DNA from: Fistulifera solaris
Taxonomy: Eukaryota; Bacillariophyta; Bacillariophyceae; Naviculales; Stauroneidaceae
Assembly: GCA_030295235.1 (NCBI GenBank)
Contig: AP026135.1
Location: 316,001-380,000, forward strand
Reading direction: 5' to 3'
Length of the DNA stretch: 64,000 nucleotides
Of the stretch, positions 31,436 to 44,156 are shown in pieces. Position numbers and translations under genes: made by a program. Position 1 is the first letter of the stretch. Each line of letters opens with the position of its first letter. The notes under the pieces are model-generated. The model was not told the origin of the DNA. It worked only from the letters and a program-made list of their open reading frames with translations, and did no database searches.

Positions 31436-34019
31436 ATGTCGACGTTAAAAGTGCAACTCGGTCGATCTCTAGTGAGAAACTTTCTGCTCAAGATCTTTGT
31501 GCAATTTGGACTAGTTATTATTTGGTTAATAGTTGCAAGTTCTGATTCAAGACTTTACACAGAAGCAAACGGAGGCCAATCCGTTATAACGTCGTTGCCC
31601 ACGCGGGTTACTGGCTTTGGAAGTCGCCGCTATTCGGAGATTTCATCGACTCACACTGCCGAGAAGGAAGGCGTAACTAAGCTTCTGTCACTCTACACCA
31701 ACAGCGATGACAAGGAAAGTATAATTATACACAGCAAGCTGCATAACGCCACGCTAAAAATCTTGCCAGATGGGTCGGTAATTCATGACGACCCGTCGAA
31801 CCCTGTTCCTACCACGAACATAAATGAAAAATGGTCGAACATTATAGGTTTATTTGGTGTTTACAAAGTCCCTTCAGGTCATATTTGGGTGTGGATTGCT
31901 GGCGCAGACTGTATTTATGAAGCGCCATATTTATTGAATCAAACCAGTAACGACGATTCTGATCGGCAATTTGTTCCGTGGTGGAGTCTCTACAGAGTGA
32001 CACAACTTCATTTGACCCATTTGCCATTTTCGAATTATAGCACTGCACATGCTTCAACGAGACACTATCGAGCTCAAGAGCGCGAAGAAAAACGTCAACT
32101 AGCACTCCTGCGACAGGCACTAAAAGATCACGATTGGTATTTTTCTGAGGGACCGGAGGCTGGAGACCTTACGCGACGACTACAAGACTTATTGAGTTCA
32201 CAAAAGGAGCAAATCGACGGCGACGATATCACAAAAGAACTTCCTGACGAGAGATTCTTTTGGAATCAAGCTGTTGTGGATCCCATTGTGGAAAAAAATC
32301 GAGAAGAAAATGTCGAAATCAGTGAAAACAATGTCTATCGGATTCTTCTTGAACACGTCATACCAACAACATCCGCTTTCTGCGGTACTCAAACGAATGT
32401 GTCGGTTGCATCCGACGGTTCTTTCTGCGTTTATGACCAAGTCCTTGTCACAAGAAGGAGCCGCTTCAGGGCAGGGACCCGCTTCACCAGAAGAGGAGCT
32501 GATGCAACTGGTGCCGTTGCTAACTTCGCAGAAACTGAGCAAATATTATTCTTTTGGCATCATTCAGAGGGAAATGTGCGTGTCCTGGACAATGTATGCA
32601 GTCACGTTCAGACTCGGGGCAGTATCCCGCTTCGCTGGAGTAGTCCGACGGATATTAAAACCTATAGACCCAGGGTACGGATTGGGACGAATCCTCTTGC
32701 CCATGCTCGAGCTCTAAGACAACATCTCTTAGACCAAGCGCGATATTTCGCAGCTTTGTGGTCAACCACAACAGACGCACCGGCGAATCCCAGTCTTTTA
32801 CTCGTCAACCTTGTCGATAAAAACAGCGATCAAGGTCGCCTAGGTCGAGCTTTCGACGCTGTTCTCAAAGCGATTCTAGATGTTTACGCGGAACAACCAG
32901 ACCGGACGATACCATGGTTAGCACCTGGATATATCAAACATCTTTGGTTCGACTTTCATGCGGAAGTCAAGGCCGGCGGATGGGAACGCCTTTCGTCACT
33001 TCTTGACGCAATAGCACCAGTTCTAGACCAACACGGATACTTTGAAGCCGTCCCTTTAAACGAAACGCTAACGAACAATCAAACAAGCTCTTCTTTCAAG
33101 GTCAAACGAGTTCAAGCGGGAGTTGTCCGCACGAATTGCATGGATTGTCTTGATCGTACGAACGTCGTACAGAGTCAATTGGCTCGTCACGTCTTGTTCT
33201 CCCAAGTCGCCGGGACCTCAAAAATTCCAGTATCTTACAAAGCTGCATTCCGGAAAAAAACGTCGGCTCTACCATGGTTGACGGGAGAGGTTGCTCACCG
33301 CCTTTTATGGGCGGATAACGCAGATGCGATTTCGCGACTATACGCCGGTACACCTGCTTTAAAAGGTGACTTTACTCGAACGGGAAACGCACCAAAAGGG
33401 AGCTCTCGAAGACGGCATGAATTCCCTCCAGCGTTATTATCTTAATAATTTTCTTGATGCAGATAGACAAGAAGGGATTGATCTATTGACAGGTCATCAC
33501 CCATTCAACAAGCTAGCGAGTCTTCTAGACGATTTTTGCGAGACCCGTTCCACCGAAACGATAGAACCGATTGTAAGCGGCTTTGCGCGGAGCGCCAAGA
33601 ACAATCTTCTGGCGGGATCGTCCAGAACCAAAAGGTTGCCACGTTCATTTGCGGAGAAAACAACGCTGACGGACCTTCCGTTTAAATGGCTCCCGGGTGA
33701 CCTGCAATCACACGTTGCAGTCAACCCACAGAGGCAACAGTCATCGTCCATGAAAACTTCGAGAGCTTTTGCTTTTGAAGGGGTTCATCGAAGAGCAGCG
33801 GAACTTTTGCCTTGGTGGTGTGGTGATGGCGAAAAAGAGGTGTCGTGGATCAGCGTGTCTAGCGATTCTGCTTTAACTGAAGCCGAAATTTCAGCGTTGA
33901 ATAATGCTGGATATTTAATGGGGGCGTTGGCGGTTGGTTTGCACAGGCCACAATCACTCGCCGTCTTAGTGGCACTCTTGGTAGAACTCACAATAATTAT
34001 CTCTGGAACACACCGTTAA
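31436..34019 (+). CDS. SAC1-type phosphoinositide phosphatase, membrane-anchored
   Basis: It hydrolyses phosphoinositide monophosphates on ER/Golgi membranes. The SAC domain reads L-V-T-R-R-S-R-F-R-A-G-T-R, F-A-E-T-E-Q, V-Q-T-R-G-S-I-P-L and the catalytic C-x5-R motif R-T-N-C-M-D-C-L-D-R-T-N. An N-terminal hydrophobic segment (V-Q-F-G-L-V-I-I-W-L-I-V) is unusual for SAC1, whose anchors are C-terminal; the C-terminal 45 residues also contain two hydrophobic stretches. The frame breaks in D-F-T-R-T-G-(K-R-T-K-R)-G-A-L-E-D-G: an A is missing at 33,385-33,387 and a G at 33,398-33,400. Corrected length is 861 residues. Both breaks lie in short homopolymers in a strongly conserved block, so sequence error is likely. 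Confidence 0.85.
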
Positions 34020-34479
34020 TGACTTCAAACCATCAACTTACATTGCTCCTCATTTCCTAAAGACTAAAAATACAATAGCTCGCGGACGGACATCCGTTTG
34101 TGAAGTCGAGCGATAGTGGTGAACTTATGTAATAATGATCCTATTTCAAGTTATATCTGACCTTTGACTGACTATTCATTATTCTTTTCACAAGAGAAAA
34201 ACAGCACAACGCAAATTCCCCCCTCTAACTGCAACCGGGTTCATGACTCGCCCTTTAATAGCACTAGTAGCTAGCCTTACTCAAAACGACGCAATTTGAA
34301 ATATTTGTGTTAAAATGAAAATGAACAACGAAAAAATCAGTCCGAATGTAAAATGTTTTTACTGGGAAAAATTATTCCTAATCATTAATTCCTTGTTTCC
34401 TAAAGTCAGGATTTAATTTTGTTATTCGACTCAATTTTCCATTTTTCGTTTTATTTGTTTTGTATTTGTAGATTCCAAT

Positions 34480-34517
34480 CTTGCACTAAGCTCAGTAGGT
34501 TCAAGCTTTAGTGCAAG
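34480..34517. repeat. Imperfect hairpin in the AT-rich tract
   Basis: CTTGCACTAAGCT at 34,480-34,492 pairs with AGCTTTAGTGCAAG at 34,504-34,517, with one bulged base and an 11-nt loop. It is the most GC-rich island of an otherwise very AT-rich segment. No function can be assigned. Confidence 0.6.
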
Positions 34518-35433
34518 TAGGGGGGCAAAAGCAAGTTAGGAGCCCGATTTTTCTATAATTTACTAAAAAAGACTTTGTTCTGACATATTAAGTCCGGTAT
34601 CAAACATTTTATCTTAAAAATTATTAGCTTTGCATTCATAAAACGCGACATCACCCACAGATGCTGCCTTCGAAGTGATTATTTTACAAAAATTAATAAT
34701 AAGCCAATAATTTAATCAAGCCTTTTAACCATCAAAAACAACAAATATCCTGGACATGGCAAATAATAACAACACTGGCCTGTAGTTAAAAAAAATCTAT
34801 AACGTTGTCGTAACACGACAAAATAATTGATTCTTTCTACTTTTTTTAGCAAAAAGGTTCGCCCTCGTTCCTTAATTCTCCCATAAAACACAGATAATGT
34901 GTCCGCACCGAAACAACGAAAATAAAAATAAGTAAAACATCCATTTTATCAACAAAGGTTTCATTTTCATCCCCAAAAGGCTTCGGCTTACCTAAACACA
35001 AAACTGAGGAAAAACATTAGGTCCATAGCAAACCTTAAAGACAATCATTGGTCTCTTTCATCGAGCTCAAAGAAACTCCCCAACTGGTTTCGTGCTTCAA
35101 AGTTGTGCGCCAATTTAATAATTTTTATCATCATTTTATATTCGCCGATTGCATCTTTTCTCTTTAACTTTTAAACCATCGACATTAATTCGATCTGCTT
35201 TGGCTGCACCGCTGATTGTATTTGACAAATTAATTCTTATAGTGTGCTTTGCAGTATTTGTTGGTTACTCGTTAAGGTTGCTTTCGGTGAAAATTTTGAT
35301 TCGGTTACCACCAAGCGATTGAAACTATTCACATTTAGAGTCAATAGACGGCTCAAATGCATCAAAACAAACAAGGAGCATATTTATTTCGCAGTGGTGA
35401 AATTTTGTTTTCGTAGGAAAAATTTGAGTTGAT

Positions 35434-35592
35434 AAGAAGCAAGATAAACTTTTTACATTCGGTTCCCTTGAAATTGCTTTCCTTTTTGGCAACAATCGGC
35501 TTTCTTAAAAAAATTTCGATAGCAAGATACACTTTTCATATTCGGTTCCCTAAAAATTGCATACCTTTTCTTGCAAATATCGGCTGTCAGTG
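35434..35592. repeat. Diverged tandem duplication, about 70-85 bp unit
   Basis: A unit beginning AGCAAGATAAACTTTT near 35,437 is followed by a second beginning AGCAAGATACACTTTT near 35,521. Both share CATTCGGTTCCCT or ATTCGGTTCCCT, then AAATTGC or AAAATTGC, CCTTTT, and ATCGGCT. Spacing between copies is about 84 bp. The repeats lie in the low-GC tract and contain no gene. Confidence 0.7.
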
Positions 35593-36351
35593 GAAAATAT
35601 TGTTCGGTTTTACGAAGCCAAGTTATTCTTTGAAGCATGTATTTATCGCCTTTTTTTACCCTTATTGTGTAAGACTAGCAGAGATTGCCCTTGCATGAAT
35701 TCTCCGTTGTTAAGTTGAGTTTCAAAGAATAGTTATGAGCGTTGTTCTCATTTAATCAAGCCTGCGGCTTTAAGACATATTTAGATCTTTTCCTCAACCA
35801 ACTTGGAATCATCTGACACATTTTGGGATGTTTCTGGATGTGTGTGAGCACCTGCTTATTCTATCCTGATACTTTGAAGCTTCGTCGATATTGGGAAATT
35901 ATTAGAAATTATGAAAAGATATTTTAGTGTTTGCTTTTTTTTTCATCCTAATTTTTTAAAACAATATTTGGATTTTTCTGGAGACACTTTTCACTATGAT
36001 CTTACGTCGTGTTTGCTTGTATCTGACAAAAGTGCTTATGGCCATGAATGATGTTTCCTCTGGATCGCTGAGCATCATGTCAACCGATCCGGTCGAATGT
36101 GATGATGCACGGCCGCATCAAGCCTCGGAAGATTTTTGATGACTTCTTATTCCACTCATGTTATTGCCCTGCTAGCGGTTGTGAAAACTCTTTCCGTGTT
36201 ATGGTTTCATTCTTCATTCATACATTCGCCTTATTGTGAATTTCAGCAACGAAAGCTTACAAGAAGCGCACGCAGCATGTTCCCTTCCTTTGGCAAAAGA
36301 TATAGAACAGCAATTTCGTTTTTTGACCTATTTACTTCTCAATCTTATTTT

Positions 36352-36463
36352 ATTGTTTTCTATGGCTTCTGGTCCTTTGAAGCTTCTATTTCTGAATTAC
36401 TGTACCACATTTAGTAGTAAAATGACAAACCTGCACCGGATTCCCAGTTAGGTGGATTGCGCT
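36352..36463. repeat. Dispersed repeat, copy A
   Basis: TATGGCTTCTGGTCCTTTGA and the later TGACAAACCTGCACCGGATT, about 60 bp apart, recur in the same order and orientation at 45,912-46,032. Copy A lacks the internal CTGCAC duplication of copy B. It is probably a decayed mobile element or a solo-LTR remnant; no open frame is involved. Confidence 0.6.
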
Positions 36464-36970
36464 TACCGCTTACGTCTTTTAAGCTCTAGTATTCTAGTGC
36501 TTGAAAGCTTCACCGGCCCAACTGGGCTCGTTGGGCATCATCTTTAGTCAAGTCTTTAGTATATATTATTATTCTTAAAGTAGACAAGGAGGCCCATGCC
36601 CCATGGTTTACTAAAGGCCCAGTACGATTTGTACCAAATTGTCTTCGGAGCGCCTGAACGTGTTTTTTCTCGAAAGGTGAGGCTCGCCTATGCCGAGCTT
36701 TCAGGCACTAGAGAGAGAGGTACCGGGTACCGGTACCGGTACCAATACACAGTACTATCTATCGATACCCGTACGGTACTGAACCCGACATGGGGCAATA
36801 ATACCATCCTGGTGGACCAATTGGAAGAAAATCCAAAGTTTTTATCTTCTACGCTAATGGACAACGTTTTGTTTCTGCTGGCGCGATTGTGCCGGAGCCG
36901 CCTTTGGAGCCGCTGTCACCGGTCTGTCACCATGGATGAACGCTTATAGCATTTCATTTTGCGTCGCATC

Positions 36971-38949
36971 ATGGAATCGAAGCTGCCTCAAGCTCCATTT
37001 ACGATGGATATAAAAAAAATTCACGACGAGCTTGTGTGTTCGGCTCCCCCTTCTCACATTTCACAGGACGGGCACTTTATTTTTCTCCCGCAGCCGACGC
37101 AGAGGAATAGGATTCAGTTCTTCGAGAGGTCAATTGCACGATTTGGATTATTAAAAGGTTATCTGAACGACTCTGAAGAGGCGCAGGAGGAGAAGCCGGA
37201 CGAACAAAAGCGAGTGCACCCCCTTGCTGGAGCTTCCGCGAGTTTGCAATCGAACGGAGTTAACGAATTGAACCGAGCAATCAATTTAAATACACTTGTG
37301 GCAAGTGATGAGTACTTTGGCCTCTCGAATATTGTAGATCCTTCTCTGGATCAAACAGCCGCCGGAGAACGCACGATAACTAGCAGCGCTAGACCTGAAG
37401 CTAAAAGACCAGCAGAAGCCGCTCCTCAGCTTGAAGCATCTCAGCGTTACAAGGCGTCTTTAATATGGAAAAGTAAAATGCAGCAGTTCCATGATTCATC
37501 AAAGACATTTCAGCGTCACAAGAGGCAATTGATAGATGCCATTGTCGCGCAACAGCAACCAGATCGGAGGTTGCGGCAACTTCGGTCGCAATGGCGTTTG
37601 GTTGCCCCAGAGCATGGAAGCAGAGCATTACCACACGCGGCCCGTGCGACGGAAGTTTTGGCAGCTGATGTCGATGTTCACGGAACTACTTCTGCCGCAC
37701 TGGGTCGTCTCACAAAGAGAATTCCACGCTTCGCTACTGTCGAATTACACGAGAGCTTTCCACTCGAAGAACATGTTCATAAATTGGCAAAAATTGCAGA
37801 ATTAGATATAGAAGAAGGTGGTAGTACAGAAGAAATGATGGATGAATCATCGGGGGCAACATTGGGCGATCCGAAAATTTCAACAAATGAAATTCCGTGG
37901 ACGAGGGCTAAAGCGTTCGCCATTGTCGACCCCACGCTTGGAAAGATAGACGCGGATTTCGATCCGCAAAAAGTTGCTTTGTTGACAGTTCGAGTAGAAA
38001 TCGAGAAAGCCTCTACTGGGTTTTGCCAAAGCGCGCATTTGGAGCCAATGCGCACGATGTCCATGCTCGAGACAGGGTCCCATTCCGGTCAGGATGAGAA
38101 AGTCTTGATTGATCTTCAACACTCTTTATTTTGCGCGAAGCTTTTGAATCGATTCGCCGCGAAGTACTACCTGATACGATCGAGCTCGGACAGGCGCAAG
38201 CTCTTTCCAAGCAGAATAGTGTGTGGTTATCGTGCCAAGCCGACGAGCTTTTTTTAACTCCCCCTTCGATAATGAGTGGCGCCGAGGGAAGTAAATACGA
38301 TCGCCTCAGCGTTGTTCATTGCCACGAGGGTGAAGTAAAAGTGCATTTAGACAGCGAATACACACTATGTGTAAAGCTGGTAGAGGCGCGCGACAGCAAT
38401 AGTATGCAGCTTAGTTCGATTTCTTCCGCCGGTAGTGGCAGTCAAACGGGAGATCAGCTCAAATTACTGTGTCGCACCCTTTTACACCATGCACAGGAGG
38501 CATATCACCTCCACTCTGTTAGCAGTGCCGCAAAGAAACGAAAAGAGGAATATGAGGAGAAAATGAGTGGAGACCCACTGCTTCGGAAAAAGAATATCTC
38601 GGTAGAATCGCCAAGTATCCTTCAGAGTACGGTGGCGTTAGGAGGCAAAGTTTTATTCGAACACCGTATCAGAAAGACCTTGTTGAAAGTGAACCAGCAT
38701 ATCAAAATGAAATGTGGCTCTGGGTTAGGAATTGAATGGCTTCCTCTGTCTCTATTTGATCTGACAGCGCATTTTGTGGTATTCTATGGAGATTTGGTGT
38801 TTGATGCAAATATCGTCGGAAATGAGCTTACAGCGACGCAATTAACTGACGAGTATTATCGCAAAACGAAATTCTATTCTGACACAGAATTTGAACTCTT
38901 TCTTCTAAAGGTGACAGCTAGGCATAACGAAGTGCTCGAAACCGAGTAA
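36971..38949 (+). CDS. Mediator complex subunit 17
   Basis: MED17 (yeast Srb4) is a head-module subunit contacting RNA polymerase II in the nucleus. The assignment rests on the family block D-L-Q-H-S-L-F-C-A-K-L-(F)-E-S-I-R-R-E-V and on overall length and helix-rich composition. The N-terminal third is poorly conserved and low in motifs. The frame breaks exactly inside that block at the T4 run 38,142-38,145, where one T is missing; with it the product has 659 residues. The first ATG is at 36,971 (an in-frame TTG lies earlier). The C-terminal half ends in a helical region with H-F-V-V-F-Y-G-D-L. Family assignment is moderate, since MED17 is divergent. Confidence 0.7.
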
Positions 38950-39047
38950 CTGGATTTGGGAATTACAAACGAATTTCTCTTCCTTATCTCTGCTTAGAAT
39001 TAGTCCCTCATAACTTTATTCGGTCTAGGGCTTTCAATTTGTTTAGA

Positions 39048-40029
39048 TTACATAGATGCAGTGTAAGCATCTCGAAGCATCTGTACTATGATAAACATGG
39101 CCACAGTATGACCACCGCAACGTACATAGTAAGCTAAAAACAGTGAAGTTTGAGTGTTGCGTTTTAGGAGACAAACAAGACGTGAGCGCAAAGACTTACG
39201 TAAAAAGCCGTTGTAAAGTGACATGAACCCTTCTTTTCCGGCTATTTTTGTCAGTGTTTGCACAATCGTTTTATACGGCAACTCTCCAGTTCTTGGGTCC
39301 GGCTTCTGACTCGCCATTCGATTCTTACAAGCTTCCAGTGGCATCGTGGCCAATGAGTAGATTAAACCCGAACTCATGGCGGCACAGAACACATTTGAGA
39401 TAGAATTTTTCTGTTGTTTCAACATGTCAGCGTACAAATCTTTGAACTGGTCCAATGTAGCGACTTGAAAGACTCCGACTAGCATAGCACGGGCAACAAA
39501 GGGGTTGCTGCCTTGCCAGAAAGCAGCAATTCCTTCCTCTTTGCAATACGCACTGTGGTGTCTACAACATTTTTGTAATTTCTACGATCTTCCTTAGGAA
39601 GAGTCGAGTCATTTGACATGCGGACAACAGCCACCTCCATGGGGCAGCTGATATACGCAGCAATGCCCCCTGTTAATGCTCCAACGACTACACGGCTCGT
39701 AAAGTCTGTTTTCCCGCGAATCTCGTGCAGTTTATCACGAAAAGTCTCAAAGAGCCCAAATCGACTACTTGCGTAAAAGACCTGTCTCATAACACCCGCT
39801 GATAATCCATCATAAAGACCCATCCATCCCGATTCTGCAATCATGCCAGAGAAAGAAAATTTTCTGCCTGCTGCAGCAGCTAAATTCATGCGTACCGCCA
39901 AGGTGTTTGCAGGATGCACCATGGCCCAGCCCAGCATTCCGCCGAGGCCCGATGTGGCAAAAACGACCGTTTTGCTGAGTTCTTTGCACTCGGAGGCTGA
40001 GTTGCTGAAGATTGTGATGCTTGTGTCAT
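39048..40029 (-). CDS. Mitochondrial carrier (SLC25), 2-oxoglutarate/malate-type
   Basis: A six-helix inner-membrane carrier exchanging small anions, probably dicarboxylates. Exons are 40,029-39,200 and 39,133-39,048, with a 66-nt intron. Three repeat signatures are visible: H-P-A-N-T-L-A-V-R-M-N (P-x-N/D-x-x-x-x-R), C-P-M-E-V-A-V-V-R-M and M-P-L-E-A-C-K-N-R-M, each with its following aromatic/Gly element. The last exon supplies P-Y-Y-V-R-C-G-G-H-T-V. Two bases are missing: one in the 4-base run at 39,970-39,973 (N terminus) and one in the 3-base run at 39,540-39,542 (R-I-A-K-E-E-G). Restored, it has 305 residues, the family norm. The exact substrate is uncertain. Confidence 0.85.
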
Positions 40030-40459
40030 CGTTGTCGTACTTTCGTTGGGTTTATAAGCTTATTTAGTGACAACGAAAAAGGCTTCTCATTTGCCCCTAT
40101 GGAAATGAAACGGATGCCCATCGTCTCGATCGGAAGAAAAAGGATCATCGACGGCGCAAAGCTCCGATGCCGGTACCAGGTACCGGTACCGCGAACGCAT
40201 ACATTTATAATTTACGGTACTCATCATCATTACATAGCACGTGTTGATGTCACTCACATTATGCGTCGCCGCGTTCATTGGCTCATTGGTGTCAGGATCC
40301 GCGACGAAATCGGAGAAAGCAAGGGGAAAAAGTAAACAAAACGAAACCGCAATAAATGATTGTTCATCCTTTGGTTCATCTCCGGCAATCTGTTCCTTGA
40401 ATTAGTCTTTAATAGCACACCATTCTCATTTCTAGCAATCACAGAGTGTAGGATTAAGA
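40030..40459. promoter_or_regulatory. Divergent promoter spacer with GGTACC array
   Basis: A 430-bp spacer between the divergent carrier and aminotransferase genes. It holds GCCGGTACCAGGTACCGGTA beginning near 40,169, one of the clearest arrays in the window. No gene is supported. Confidence 0.45.
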
Positions 40460-42136
40460 ATGTCAAAGAGAAAGAACGATTTTAACTATATTTCGGTCGC
40501 TCTGTTTGTGATTTCTGCCTCCATTGGCCTGCTTACAAAATTGCGGACGAAAAGCAAAGAATCGACGTCGGACGACCTTGACAGCCCTGTCAGTACTAGA
40601 GGATTAACAACTCTTACACCACCCATTCCGTACCTAAGCAAGTTCTTGACGTGTCTGGAGGTAAGTCAAACAAGTTACAAAGCTCGCTTTCATGATGTAA
40701 TTACAAGTCTTACAAGGTGTCTGGTCCTGCTTTCAGAACCCCTATGACGCGAACGATAATAGCAAAGGATACATTGCCATGTGCGTGGCCGAAAACAAAC
40801 TCATCTTGGATATGTTAGCGGCAAGATTCATGCAGGTTGGGACGGCCACCGCAGCATTTTCGGACTCGGACGTTTATTGCTACAACTCGTTTCTCGGAAT
40901 GCCGGTGGCAAGGGAGGCCGCTGCATACTTTCTCGCGAGGCGGTTCTTATACGATAACGACACTGATCTGACTCCGGAGGAAGCGCTGCGTGCTGTTCAA
41001 CCAAAACATGTGGGCTTGGGGGCGGGAGCCGCTCCTTTGTTAAATTCGCTGTTTTTCGCCTTGGGCAATGCGTCCGACGCATGCTTGATCCCAGCTCCTT
41101 ATTACGCCGCATTCGAAAATGACATGAGTGTCATGGCTGGTATTGTTCCGATTGCAGTGAAACAAAATAACGCTGTAGCGGGGCCCACGAACGCGGAGCT
41201 GGATCTTGCTTATTCGGTTGCTATGACGGTGCGTATTGTGTGATGTGAATCCGTTCTCAATGGTTCGATTAGGCTCATCTTTATTTGCTGCAGAAAGGAC
41301 ACACTCCAAAGTTTGTCCTTCTGTCGAATCCGAATAATCCGCTGGGGACTATTTACCGCGCTGAAGTTTTACAGCGCATTGTTCTATGGGCTAGAAGCAA
41401 AGGCATGCATACAATTATTGACGAAATCTACGCATTATCAACACACCAGGTCCGTTAAATCTTTGTGGTTCTCTTCAATGAAACTATATATCTTGATACT
41501 CATGCTCGTGCGATTGTAAAGGCTAATCATCATTTTCAATCCATCATTCGCGTGTTGAACAATGATCTCGGCAATGATGTACATATGGTTTGGGCATTTT
41601 CTAAGGATTTCGGCGCCAGCGGGATCCGTGCTGGAATTATTTATTCGCAGAACGAGACATTCATAGATGCTTTGTCAACCCTGAACATCTTTTCGTGTGT
41701 CAGTGGTCCTATCCAGTACATGGTTGCCGAACTTCTAACGGATGATGTGTTTGTGACGAACTTTTTAGAAGAGGCCCGGGAACGTATCGTTCATAGCTAC
41801 CGTATCTGCACAGCCAAACTAGACGAAATGGTGCTACCTTACGTGCCAGCGGAGGCTGGGTTATTTGTTTACGTCGATTTTTCTTCGCTCTTGCCGGAGC
41901 ACACGCGTGAGTGGGAGGAAACGCTAAGTGATCTCATATTCGAACAAGCGCGGATAGTTCTCACTCCGGGAACGAATCAACGTGATCCAAAGCCTGGAAT
42001 GTTTCGAATATGCTACACCTGGGTCTCTCCGGAGGTACTGTCAACAGCTATGGAAAGACTTAGCAAGCTAGTAGCCAAGCTAAGACGATTGGATTGGGGT
42101 GACCTAAGCGATAGGAGTTCGATCGGCGTTTTGTAA
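40460..42136 (+). CDS. PLP-dependent aminotransferase, ACC-synthase-like (class I/II)
   Basis: Four exons (40,460-40,660; 40,737-41,228; 41,294-41,449; 41,522-42,136) with 65-76-nt introns join into 487 residues. Fold-type-I PLP motifs are present: S-N-P-N-N-P-L-G-T near 242, D-E-I-Y-A (D274, Y277), S-K-D-F-G with the cofactor lysine K311, then R-A-G, and the carboxylate-binding R in F-R-I-C-Y-T-W. S-K-D-F-G-A-S-G-I-R-A-G resembles 1-aminocyclopropane-1-carboxylate synthases and alanine-type relatives. These relatives do not always make ACC. A hydrophobic N-terminal segment (I-S-V-A-L-F-V-I-S-A-S-I-G-L-L) suggests a signal anchor. Substrate cannot be read from sequence; ACC synthase activity is only one possibility. 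Confidence 0.85.
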
Positions 42137-42289
42137 ATATTAAAAGTGAAATGCTAGTAAGGTCTTATGAGAGAACTTCAGCCATTCTGCATTGTCTTTG
42201 TTTCCCTACGTAATCGAATAGTTAAGAAACTACGATAAGGTGATAAGGTGATAGCTAGTGAGTTAGAGTGTATGCGCCTTCAAGTAAAA

Positions 42290-43859
<1,570 letters not shown>

Positions 43860-44156
43860 TTAATTAAATCCTTCGTTCACTTTGGTCGTAACAGAAGTTA
43901 AAACACGCCAAGAGTGATGGTTCGGATTTTTCTTTTTCTTCGTTGTTTTTCGGTGTTCACGCAGAAAATAATTGAAAAACGTGCGTGGCGCTCCCAGAAC
44001 CATTGAGAATCGTGAATGGAACTACTCACTCGTCAGTCACGACTAATTGTTCGACGTGCCATATGGAATATGGAAAACCCAAAACGAATAATGCAGCGCA
44101 ATTTTACGTTCTCCTTGTGTTGAAGCGTTACGGAGTATTATTTACTGGTAAATCAT

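Larger units (their letters stand above)
34020..36970. other. Gene-free AT-rich tract; candidate centromere
   Basis: Nearly 3 kb without any supported gene on either strand. By hand count 34,321-34,800 is about 31% G+C and 34,321-35,640 about 34%, clearly below the coding DNA around it. In Phaeodactylum, low-GC stretches of about 500 bp have been reported to act as centromeres, so this is a candidate; nothing else in the sequence proves it. It holds a hairpin at 34,480-34,517, a diverged tandem duplication at 35,434-35,592, and a repeat shared with 45.9 kb. From about 36,600 G+C rises and a GGTACC array (36,718-36,745) marks the promoter side of the MED17 gene. Confidence 0.55.

Noticed and set aside
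36596-36949. 117-codon frame over the GGTACC array
   Set aside because: It is produced by the array and surrounding promoter DNA; Tyr/Arg repeats come from the repeat, not from coding.
14361-38145. Programmed ribosomal frameshifting at T4 sites
   Set aside because: Shared only by run length, in unrelated genes, without a proper slippery heptamer or downstream structure that I can see.
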